Below are positions 11,633 through 21,895 of a stretch of DNA of 64,000 nucleotides, in pieces (positions within the stretch are counted from its first letter, which is position 1; each line of letters begins with the position of its first letter). The position numbers were made by a program, and so were the translations under genes. A model generated the notes under the pieces. It saw only the letters and a program-made list of their open reading frames with translations. It had not been told where the DNA came from and ran no database searches. The stretch comes from Lasiodiplodia sp. COLG20 (Eukaryota; Ascomycota; Dothideomycetes; Botryosphaeriales; Botryosphaeriaceae). The stretch spans positions 1,426,001 to 1,490,000 of the forward strand of contig VNWV01000006.1 in NCBI GenBank assembly GCA_009801085.1, written 5' to 3'.

Positions 11633-12776
11633 TCACATGCTGTGATTTCCTGGGCCCATGATAGCTCTGACATCCCAGACCAACAGCCTCTCATCCCATC
11701 CGCAGCTGGCACACCAGCCCTCCGCACCGAACAGACACCAATCCACTCCCGTTACAAACTCAGTATGCCGGCCCATTCGGCCCAGCTCCTGGCCACCGCC
11801 GAACGACATTGGGTTCTTGGCCGCCGCGTCGGCTGGGTTGTTGCCCATGGCGGTGCCGTCCGTCCACACGCGGCACGTCATGTCATAACTGGCGCTGAGC
11901 AACACGTCAGACAGGTGCGGGCTCCACGTTAGCCGGCGCACGGCGTACTCGTGACCGGGCAATATGGCGACAGGGCCGGCTCCGGGCTGGCGAATGTCGA
12001 AGGTGCGGATGGTGCGGTCAACGCCGGCGGTGGCGATGATGCCGTCGCGGTACTTGTTCCAGTCGTGCGTCAGGGCCTCGGATGGCGGCGCCGCGGCGGG
12101 CAGCGGGGCGCCGATGCGCGCCTTGGGCGGCGCGTGGATGGGGATGCTGAGCGTGAGGTGGTTGCTGGCCGAGGCGGGCGTGCGCAGGTCAAATATGCGC
12201 AGATGCGAGTCGGACGACACGGCTGATAGCACGCTGGGCGAGTGCGGCGAGAACTGCGCGCTGTAGGTGCATGAGTGCGTGGGTAGTGTCGCAATCGAGG
12301 CCGGCGCCTGCGGGTTCCAGATCTTGATCGTGCCATCCCACGATGAAGACAGAAAGGTGTCTTTTGTGATGAGGTTCCAATGTACGGCAAAGACTTCCCG
12401 CCCGTGCTCTTGCCAGGATTGAATGGGGAATTCGGATAGAGAAATGTCGAACAGCTTGATGCTGCCGTCACCGCAGGCCGTGAGGATCTGGTTCTCGTGC
12501 GCCTCTGACCAGGCGGTATCGAAGAGAGAGTCTTGTGTGTCGAACCTGTGTTTTCAACCAACCCGTCAGTTTTTTGGCGAGCTAGATAGCTGGAGGACGA
12601 CAAGCAGCGCACCATTTCTCAGCTACAATGCCGTTCGGCGTGAGGCCAAGGATATACAGCCTGCCATTTCCGACGAGACCGAAGTTTGCAGATGCCGCTA
12701 CGGCTATGCGTGAATCGAAGAAGGGCGAATATTTAACGCTATAGCCGTTGTAGCCTTGGGTGCGGAATTCTAGCAT
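11633..12776 (-). CDS. PEX7: Peroxin-7, PTS2 import receptor
   Basis: WD40 receptor that carries PTS2-bearing matrix proteins from cytosol to peroxisome. Exon 1 (12776-12613) and exon 2 (12545-11633) join in phase 2 across a 67-nt intron (AEKW to FDTQDS), giving 358 residues. The N-terminus MLEFRTQGYNGYSVKYSPF is highly characteristic of PEX7. WD repeats follow, with recognisable ends such as GSIKLFDI, GTIKIWNP, HLRIFDLR, TIRTFDIR, TCRVWTD and LLVWDVR. A short low-complexity alanine/asparagine insert sits in the loop between the last two blades. It is divergent from the AlkB gene (333 bp between starts). The identification rests on the N-terminus and blade count; confidence is high. Confidence 0.93.
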
Positions 12777-13109
12777 GATGTCGGCGGTGGCTGGGCGGGG
12801 TTATCATGGGCGGTGCGCGTCGCTTCAAGTGCAGGTGCTGGTGGAGATGTAGCGGCCGGTGAGATTGCTCATGACTCCGGGCCTGAGCCAAGGAGATGTT
12901 GCGCAAAAGTGCTCATGTAGAGCTGAAAAGGCGGCGAGTTGAGGTGGGATGAAGCTTGACTGACGACGGGCTGCATGCGCACGGATCCAGGTGCCGAGGT
13001 TCGGGCTTGACGCCATCGCCCGCCGTCATCTTGCAGGCAACCACTTCGGCTGCAAACCCGCCACTCATTTAGATCATGTGGCCCCGCTCCAAAGACGCGT
13101 TCCAGCAAC
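12777..13109. promoter_or_regulatory. Shared PEX7/AlkB promoter with ACGCGT near the AlkB start
   Basis: 333 bp between divergent starts. One ACGCGT box lies at 13095-13100, ten bases before the AlkB ATG, and a second lies just inside the coding sequence at 13114-13119. This hexamer is the MluI cell-cycle box recognised by MBF in yeasts. Confidence 0.5.
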
Positions 13110-14665
13110 ATGGACGCGTTTGTCTCAAGAAAACGACGTCGCATCTCGTCGCCAGATGACGTACAAGTTCCCGCTCCAGCGACACCCGGAGAAGACGAGG
13201 ATTCGACAGACTTCAAGCTCGCTCTTCTGGCATCGCTACATCCGGAAGTTGAGCAAACTTTTCTTCTTGAATTCTTACTCGATGCAGAGGGATCGGTGGA
13301 GAAAGCCTCTGAGGCTCTAAAGGACAATGTAAATGTCGAATCACCCCGAAAGAAGCCTTCTACGATCGGATATCAGTCATCGCTTTCCCATTTCGCAATC
13401 AAAAGTGGCAACGCAGACAGCGGAAGCGACACGGCAAGCAAGAAGTTATTTTCGAAGAGAGGGAAAACTTTACACCTGTACTCGCCAGAAGATATCGAAA
13501 ATACTACCCCTTGCTCTATAATCCACAACTTCCTCCCGCCTGATGAGGCAGACGCTTTGCTAAAGGAAATGCTCGCCGAAACTCCTACATTCGGCAGAGA
13601 CACTTTCAAACTGTTCGATAGAGTAGTCGAAAGCCCGCACAGCATCTGCTTCTATGTGGATAGCTGGGACGAAGCAGTTCGTCAGAAGAACGATTACATC
13701 TACAACGGCAGCCGAATCACTGTAAGGATACTTCTTCTTGGCTCAAACTTCAGAGCTAACATCGGAGTAGGACATAAGGCGTACCCTTCCGGAAATGGAC
13801 AAGGCAAAGACCAAAGTTCAGACTGCGGTCAACGCTGAAATAAAGCGGCGCATCGAGCAGTTCCAGGGTGGCGCCAAACTCAAGCATCAGTCTCCCCACG
13901 AATGGGTTCCCAACGCCTCGTTCGTCAACTGCTACGACGGGGGCTCAGAGAGGCGAGACTCAACGTACAACCATCCAGTCCTTTTCGGGGATACTGACAG
14001 TTCTACAGCGTAGGCTACCACTCTGATCAACTCACGTATGTCGGGCCACGCGCAGTCATCGGCTCGCTCAGTCTAGGCGTCGCGCGTGAATTCCGCGTCC
14101 GCAAGGTCGTAGCACGCGACGACAGCTCTTCCGCCGACGAGAAGGTGAAGAAGTCTTCCGATATCGCCCGCGCTGACGCGGAGGGCCAGATCGCGATTCA
14201 CCTGCCGCACAACTCGCTGCTGGTCATGCACGCAGCGATGCAAGAGGAGTGGAAGCACAGCATCGCGCCGGCACAGGCCATCGACCCACACCCGGTCGCC
14301 GGAAACAAGCGCATCAACATCACGTATCGGCACTACAAGGAGAATCTGCATCCGCAGTATACGCCGCGGTGCAATTGTAACGTGCCGACGGTACTGCGGT
14401 GTGTGCAGAGAAAGAAGGAAAACCGGGGAAGGTATATGTGGATGTGCCACACCAGTTATTCGCCAGGTCAAGAAGGGTATGTGTTTTGTTGTCCGCCTCT
14501 TGGGGTGCGATGTACTGATCTTTGCGTCGAAGGTGCTCTTTTTTCCAGTGGGCTGAGTTTGACGATGACGGAGAACCACCTTGGGCGGAGAAGGTTGCAA
14601 AAGAGAGGGGAGGTGAAATTGTTAGCGAGAAAAGTTTAAGGGAAAAGGCTGAAGGTTCATATTAG
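13110..14665 (+). CDS. CUE-AlkB-GRF zinc-finger DNA-repair dioxygenase (ALKBH2/3-like)
   Basis: Predicted Fe(II)/2-oxoglutarate dioxygenase that removes alkyl groups from bases. Four exons: 13110-13721, 13771-13952, 14009-14476 and 14533-14665 (464 residues). An N-terminal NLS-like KRRR is followed by a CUE-like helix bundle (about residues 30-75, LALLASLHPEVEQTFLLEFL), the AlkB core with YHSDQL (iron-binding H and D), SLSLGVAREFRVRK and RINITYRHYK (2OG-binding arginine), and a C-terminal GRF zinc finger (CNC, LRC, YMWMCHT, CSFFQWAE). The GRF finger is complete only after splicing intron 3. Intron 2 (13953-14008) appears to use a GC donor; splicing there restores GGSESVGYHSDQL. It is divergent from PEX7 and convergent with COG4 (130 bp between stops). 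Confidence 0.88.
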
Positions 14666-14795
14666 ATGCAAATAACTGCAGTCTTTTTGCACAGTAGGAC
14701 GACGCGGTTCGTAATTTGTGGCTTTTGGTGAACTTTTGATCAGAAGAATTCCTCATCTCTAGTCGATTACCCCTTTTCGAGAGCTGGTTTCTTCA

Positions 14796-17380
14796 TCAGC
14801 TACTCCTCTCCCTTACGATAGCCCTCGCTCTCTGCCTCTCCGCCCGATCCAGCACCCAATTGAAGCTCATCACTCCTTCATCCGCCTCCGCCTCTACCTC
14901 GGCCCACTCATCCTCCTCCATGTTCATGACCATCGTCAACTGAGTACACCTCTGGAACGCGTCCCTCAAAGCGTACCTCCCGCCCGCCGCAACCGCCGCC
15001 GAGACAATACCGGCGACGTCGCGCTCCAAGCGCACAGCGCCTAGCTCGTTGACGCGGCCGTAGTACGCCCAGATGCGCTTCTCGAGCGCTTTGCTGAGGT
15101 ACGACACGCTAGTCCCGAGCAAGCGGTCGAAGTTGCGCTCGGTTAAGATGCGCTTGATGGGGCGGGTAAGCGCCGACCACGCACGGTCGAAGCGCGCGCG
15201 TACTAGATCGTCGACGGCGTTGGCCTGCTCGCCCGCCGTCGTGTTGGTCGAGGGCGCGAGCGTGGGGTCCTGGACGGCGGCTTCGTCGGCGCGCTGCTTG
15301 AGCACCGCGAGCTCGTCCGGCGTGATGGTGTAGTCGATGTCGCGGAAGGCCTCGGCGAGAATGGGCCGCATGCGCGGCTTCATCACCTGGTGGAAGGCGA
15401 CGCTGATGCCGTCGGAGATGAGCTCGGTCGTCTTAGCCTCGAAGCTGTGCTCCATGGACTTCAGTGAGTTCTCCACAAAGACGGCGTCGTGGCCGAACGG
15501 AAACTTGTCCACAAGGGCGTTGTGGGCATCGCCGTTGACGGACCCGTCGGAGGTTTGTCTACCGATGTGGGACTCGACGATGCGTTTGATGTAGTCATTG
15601 GCGATGTCGAGGTTGTTCAGGAGAACGAAGAAGGCGATGATTTTGTCCTCAGGAGGCATGCCGCCTTGTATCGCGGCCTTCGGGTAGACATCGTCCCGCA
15701 TTTTGCGTTGAATCATGCCGACAAAATCAGACCCCAACACCCGGCCAATGGTTGGCACGACGTTGGACACTACTCCACGCTGTGAAGTATTAATCGAGCG
15801 CTGGAGAACCTGGTTGACGATGTACATCACATCATCGACAGCTGATGTAACGAACGGAGGGCTTGAACCGAGAGGCTTGTTTGGATTCAAGGTGAGATCG
15901 GCGGGGGGCTCGTCCAACTGAAAAGCCTTCTCGACCGATCGGCGGAAGAAGAAAGTGGCCATGACGTTGTACGGCTCTAGTAGGTGGCCGCTCACCTTCT
16001 TGGCGAGGTTGCTGGTGGTGAGGAAATCGGGCATGATCAAAGGAGCGTTGTCGATGCCGTCAAGGTCGGAGTCGAGGGGCTATTTTTTCTTAGTTGCAAT
16101 TGAAAGCTAATTACTGCATTGCATTTACTTACGGCAGTCTTTGAGGCGAGGAATCTAGTGTACAGAGACCATTTTCCAAGCATTATTGCCGTCTCCCCGA
16201 GAAGGCCGTCCACCTCCTTCATGTCTACTCCTTCATCTTCGCTCGCACGGCCAGTGAGCCTGTCTCTCTGGGCGGGCGAGGCGGAGCGGGGAGTCCCGCC
16301 GCTTGGCACCGGCAAGAAGCTTTGGACAAGGAAAGAAAAGGCGTATGATTTTATGTCGGTCAACTTCCTGTCAATGCTGCGCTCATCTCGCCATGTGTCC
16401 AGGATGATGCCACCCTGGACGTCAGCCTCCATCTGAAGGCGCTCAATGACCTTGCCCATCATGCCAGTGCCGTAATGACGCTCGACCAGCGGCTCGTGGC
16501 CGCCCACGATCTGGGCAATGTGCTCAAACAGCTTCGTCAAGGCATTGGCGTAAAAGAAATTCTCTCTGCTCGCAACGGCAGTGTTCAGATTCGTGCGGGC
16601 TCTCGACGACACACCGTGACAAACGTAGCGACCGTAGGCATCGAGGCCGACGTCAGACCTACCGATCAGGGGGAAGAGCTTGAAGAATCGCGTGACGGCG
16701 GTGCCATCGCCTTCCTTTGCCGCCTTCTCGAACTCACGCAGGAACAGGCCACATAGCGATTCGGCGGCATTTTCCAGGGTTACACGCGGCGGATCAGGCA
16801 CCTCTGCAGTGGGCACAATCTCCTCGGCGAAGCTGCCATTGACCACGTCGGCGGGGATGTTGGAGGCGCGACTGAGGTAGGTCGCGGCCGTCTCCCAGTC
16901 CTGCGGCGCGCCCATGGAGCCGTGCACGCCCAGCACGCACGCCTTGAGCTCGGCGACCTGCTCGACAACCTCCAATGTGGCCTTTACATTCGACTGCTCA
17001 TTGTCCAGGCGCTTCACGGCGGTCGAGATGCGGCTCGCGGTGGAGGCGGCGTCGGAGAGCATGCCATTGCTAATGGCGCGGGTGTTGACGACCTGGGTGC
17101 CGAGATGGGCTCGCAGGAGATCGAGGCGGCCGAGCTCGCGCGAGAGATCCTCTTGCGAGGCGATCAGGTCGTTGAGGCGCGCCGACACGTGGGCCTCCTG
17201 CTGGTTCAGGTGGGCGAGCGTGGCCTGGATCTCGGCGACGGAGGCGGCCTTGAAGATGTCATGGTGTTGTTGGGCGTCGTCGTTCATTGCGGCGCCGACG
17301 GTTGCTGTGGAGAAGGTGTTGGCGGTGATGAAATCGCTTGTCAGGGCCGCCGATGTCACGTCCACCAATGACCCATGCAT
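14796..17380 (-). CDS. COG4: Conserved oligomeric Golgi complex subunit 4
   Basis: Subunit of the COG tethering complex for retrograde intra-Golgi transport. Exon 1 (17380-16133) and exon 2 (16079-14796) join in phase 0 across a 53-nt intron (ASKTA to PLDSDLDG), giving 843 residues. The N-terminal quarter is coiled coil (TLAHLNQQEAHVSARLNDL onward). The COG4 core contains the block RFFKLFPLIGRSDVGLDAYG, and the C-terminal part includes the helical GTSVSYLSKALEKRIWAYYG segment. The frame is open upstream to a GTG, but the first ATG is 17380; ATG 17287 (MNDDAQQ) is an alternative that would remove 31 residues lacking conservation signals. It is divergent from the magnesium transporter. Confidence 0.9.
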
Positions 17381-17950
17381 GTCTACGTAGTTAACCAGCC
17401 TCCTCGCGCATCGAGTCCCCCAAGGCCGCCCGGCTCGCCGGCACCTGCTTTTTACCACGCACTACTCCTCCGCCTAGCACAATCTCGCCTGCGCTGCGCA
17501 GACCTCCCTCCGCCCACCTCTCGCGACCCCTCACGCGCTGGGATCCACGTCTCCCACTGCTGCGCCACGACGCCTCTCCGCGTATCGCCGCTGCCGCTCG
17601 ACGCCGCAAGCTTACAAGCGCCCGCACACAGCTTCACTCCAGCCGCCGCTTCCCTTAAATCTTCCGCGCGCCGCCTTCCTGGGGTTCCCGCTTGCGTGTA
17701 CCGACCCTTCGTCCTCGATCGCCGAAACTTGCGCCGTAAGCCGGAAAACGAGGCGGAATACGAGCAAACATAAACATCTGTTGAAACACCTTCTCCGCCC
17801 TATGCCGCCGCCAAGGTGATAGATCTGTGTCTTCTTTTGAGCATTCCTTTTGTTCGCTTCGTGCTCATATGAGCGCCTAAATTTATTTCAATCCCACACA
17901 CCAAGTCCACAGCCCTTCCAGCTGAGCCGGTCCTCCTTACTCGCTCCGCC
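17381..17950. other. Divergent promoter region COG4 / Mg transporter
   Basis: 570 bp of pyrimidine-rich sequence typical of fungal 5' leaders near both starts. A + strand frame (17375-17773) is rich in Pro/Arg/Ser with no motif; I treat it as chance. Confidence 0.5.
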
Positions 17951-20365
17951 ATGGATTTCGCCGGCGACGCCCTGTTGGCGGGCCACCAGCTCTACGCCCG
18001 CAGCGGCGTGTCGACCGGAGACGCCTCGGAGAAGCCCGCGGTTTACAAGGTTGTTGGAATCATATTAGCGTTGTCCTCCGGCCTATTCATTGGCATATCG
18101 TTCGTGGTCAAGAAGAAGGGATTGCTGTCCGCAAACGAAAAGTACCATGAGGAAGCTGGTGAAGGATACGGCTACCTCAAAAACTGGATGTGGTGGACCG
18201 GAATGACCCTCATGATCATCGGCGAGGTGTGTAACTTTGTCGCATATGCCTTTGTCGACGCGATCCTAGTCACTCCCATGGGCGCCTTGTCCGTCGTCGT
18301 CACCGCTATCCTCTCCGCAATATTTCTCAAAGAGCGCCTGAGTTTCGTTGGCAAGGTCGGCTGCTTCAACTGCATTGTTGGCTCCGTCGTCATCGTCCTC
18401 AATGCTCCAGAGCAGTCCTCGGTTTCCACCATTCAGGAGATGAAGAAGCTCGTCGTCACTCCCGGGTTCTTGTCGTACACTGGTGTTGTCATACTCATCG
18501 CTCTCTTTCTCGCTCTCTGGGCGGCGCCCCGGTATGCAAAGAAGACCATGATGATATACATCAGTATTTGCAGCATGATTGGAGGGTTGAGCGTTGTTGC
18601 TACTCAGGGGCTGGGTTCTGCCATTCTTGCGCAAATCCGAGGTGTTGCACAGTTCAACCAGTGGTTCCTTTACGTTGTCTTGGTTTTTGTGATTGCCACA
18701 CTTTTGACAGAGATCATTTACCTCAATGTAAGTTTTGAAGAAGTGCTGTACTGCCTGCAAGTATCGCTAACATAAGGGTGACAGAAAGCTCTCAATATCT
18801 ATAACGCCGCGCTGGTCACGCCTACGTATTACGTTTTCTTCACTAGTGCTACTATTGTTACTTCTGCCATCCTGTTCCAGGGCTTCAAGGGCACCGGAAC
18901 GACCATTGCCACGGTCGTCATGGGTTTCTTGCAGATTTGCTCCGGCGTTGTTCTGCTCCAACTTTCCAAGTCTGCCAAGGACGTTCCCGATGCCGCAGTG
19001 TTCCAGGGGGACCTCGACCAGGTCCGAACGGTTGCTGAGCAAGAAGAGCCGGAATACGAGCCGAGAGCTGACACGATTCGTGGTGGTGCTGCTATCATCC
19101 GCACGTTCTCGGTTGCACGACAGAGGAGAGAAGCCGAGGAGGCGAAGACGCTTGCTTCGGTGAGCATGGAGCCTATCGGGGAGAATGAGTCTATCGAGTG
19201 GGACGGCCTGCGCAGACGCAAGACGGTGCTCAGTTCAGGTCAGCCTTCAATCCGACGCCAGAAGACGGTCCATCCGCCCTTGGGCATGTCGCATTTTCCA
19301 GATTCAGATTCCGAGCATGGCGCCAACAGCGATGATGACATCCATCCCGGATTCCTCTCGCGTCTGTCGACCCTCCGCAGATCCAAGCGACGCCCATCCC
19401 ACGCGTCGACGCATCCGGTGCCTCTGGAGTCGATTGAGGTTCCTACCAAAACCGCTTCCTTGTCTTCGATGAATTCACGAGGTCCTCCCCCAGCCCCTAG
19501 CTCTATTATTGCTCAAGATTTCGCCACAGATGGCGCCGGCAACCCACATGTGTATGGCCTCCCGCCGGACCTCCGTACCGAGGGCCATGAAGACGACACG
19601 TCATATCACGCACCACCTGGATCTTCGTCTGGCGGCATCCACTGGGCAGCATCTATTGACGAGCGAGTCAAATCGCCTGGTAGCAGTGGACTCAATCCAC
19701 CGCCGCCTCCGCCTCATACTGCAGGCACAACCGGCTCCACCAAGCGTCAATTCTCTTTCACTAACGTCTTCCACCCCTTCTCACGTCCCGACTCTGCGAG
19801 CAGCGATCTCCGCCCCATGAGTGCCCGCTCCGGTCTCAGTTTCGCCCATCGCAAACCCGGCCACGCTACGCGCGCCAGCGGCGGCGGCGGCGGCGACACC
19901 GAGGAAGAGCGCCTCGGCCTCGTCAAGGGCGACAGCCGCTTCGACGACGATAACAACGACAACAACAACAACGGCAAGTCTCAACACCAGGGCACCTCGC
20001 ACCTCCCGAGCCTCTCGTCGGACAGCGACGACGCCTTCTACGGCCGCTACGGCTCGCCGCCCACGTACGGCGACCTCAAGGAATCCGACATGGAGGACCC
20101 CGAGCCCGGCGTGCTGAGCGACGAGGAGCGTTGGACCGTGCCCATGCCGTCGGCCACCGGCGGCGCGCCGACCAGCGCCCCTGGTGGCCACAGCCGCAAT
20201 TTGACCGGCGGCGGCCTGTCGTCGGCGCCTATTGACGTGCGCGTGCCGGCGCCGGGCGTACCGCAGGGCGCTGCGGGGGTGGGGAGCAGCAGGGGCGCCT
20301 ACGCACACGCCCGGAGCACGAGCGACTCCTCGGACGATTTTGAGGAGGCGATACGGAAGTTGTAA
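17951..20365 (+). CDS. NIPA-type magnesium transporter (DUF803) with long disordered tail
   Basis: Predicted Mg2+ transporter of the NIPA branch of the drug/metabolite transporter superfamily. Exon 1 (17951-18727) and exon 2 (18785-20365) join in phase 0 at YLN/KALNIYNAALVTPTYYV, giving 785 residues. The first 345 or so residues hold about nine membrane segments with the NIPA hallmarks GISFVVKKKGLL, ILVTPMGALSVVVTAILS and LVTPTYYVFFTSATI. The C-terminal 440 residues are cytosolic and low-complexity: RQRRE and RRRKT basic blocks, poly-Pro, Gly-rich and Asp/Asn runs, and serine clusters (SDSDDAFYG). That tail is far longer than in animal NIPA proteins and looks like a phosphoregulated region. 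It is divergent from COG4 and well supported. Confidence 0.9.
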
Positions 20366-21895
20366 GCGCGGCTGCGGCTGCTCTGCAATATTGATTGGCC
20401 GTGTGTGTGTGCGAGTCGTTGGTTGTTGCGTGCTTGCTTGCGTTGGTGTCTTTGAGCGCAGCGTGGTGTTGGGGGAGCTTGCACACGGAGGCAGTTGCTT
20501 TTCCTTTTTTTCTTCTTCTTTTCCCCCTTTTGGTTTCAAAAATGAATGAAGCTTGATGACCGTCATGAGTAGAGCCAGAAGATTATTGGGCCTTTGGCTT
20601 TTGTTGGGAATTACGTATCCAGTGGTGCGAGGTATTGTCAATGAGTTGGTTCAATTTTTTCTTGTTAAGTCATTGTTCTTCTCATCCTTTTCCTTCGGTT
20701 GGTCTTCGTGCTTTTCTGGCTAGGGAACAAAGGTCATGTCTGGGATACGGGAAAGCGAAATCTATCGGAGCGCAGGGAATGCGGTGTGACTTGGTCTACT
20801 CTCAATTATTTCCAGGCCTGTGTATAGAAACAGCGGGCTTGCCCCGCAGGAGGGCAAAAAAGAAATTTCCTTTCGTCCTCGATAGAAAAACACGGATGGA
20901 CGGGTACATTATTGTTCATAATTAGTATGTACACATGTATGAGGCAGTCTCTCTAATCCGGCATTCCTGTCTGCTACTCAGCTCTGACCAGGAAATTGGT
21001 GCTTCGCACGATGACACTATTTTCGCTCGACCATGTGCGTTCTTTCCTCTCGCCGGAAAGGCCGGATCTTGCTCTGATTGATCCCGCGCAGCGCCTCTAT
21101 AACGCCTCATGACGTCTTCATCCACGCGACCCAGCCTATAGCAACGCAGCCACGTCAGCCTTGTGGCTATTTTGGAGTATCACTGACGCACCGTTGGATG
21201 ACAAACATCATGACAGGTGGAGAATGTGTCTGAACTAAAGCGGAGACCTAACAGTGAGGAGTTAGTGCTGGGTATCTGGCAATGTGCAAGTAGTAGAGGT
21301 CGCGGGGTTAGCACAGCAGGTAACAAAGGAGCTTGGCTTTCCGTAAGCCTTTGCGTAAGAAATACAGCACTCTACCTGCGTTCTTGGTTCTAATAATTGC
21401 CTCTACTTAGATTATTATTCTACGTAGAACACGTGTAGCGCTCTTCGCGGTACATATATACTATTACCCGCTGTACTAGTGGTTACGGGTTGGAATAGAT
21501 TTGAACCCAAAAAGGAGGATGCTGAAGAAGTGAGATATGTTAAAGTGGGCATAGCGGAGTGTTTTAGAGAGGTGGTGGGTATACTATATTCATAGCTGTG
21601 AGGAGATTATGTATTAGAAACTTGTGGTTTAGGGTGACAGCTACTATGTTTTGCGATTTAGGACCCGTGATGTGCACCGAACGAAGATATTCACAAGTAG
21701 AACATGGCTAGCTGTCTCCTTTCTCGCTCATTCTCATCCAGTATCATTCAGAAACATCAAATATTTCACGGCTTACTTGATCTTCAGCTACACAACAGCG
21801 AACAAGCCGATACCTTTTCCCATGTGCCAACCCAAAACGCCATTCCCAGACAGATCCACTACCCTGTGACCATAGAAAAACACACAGCAGGACAC
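20366..21895. other. Intergenic, 1.5 kb, possibly with degenerate repeat DNA
   Basis: The segment of roughly 21240-21650 is AT-rich and poor in open frames, unlike the surrounding genes, and could be a decayed repeat mutated by RIP-like C-to-T change. I cannot name an element and see no terminal repeats. The rest is 3' flank of the transporter and of MSH2. Confidence 0.4.

Noticed and set aside
17375..17773. 132-codon + strand frame between COG4 and the Mg transporter
   Set aside because: Overlaps the COG4 start antisense; Pro/Arg/Ser-rich with no motif; fits leader DNA.
19781..20641. 286-codon minus-strand frame opposite the Mg transporter tail
   Set aside because: Arises from the repetitive Gly/Asp-rich codons of the sense strand.
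21476..21515. tRNA T-arm-like string near 21490-21510
   Set aside because: The sequence only loosely resembles a T arm; no A box, acceptor or anticodon stem nearby.
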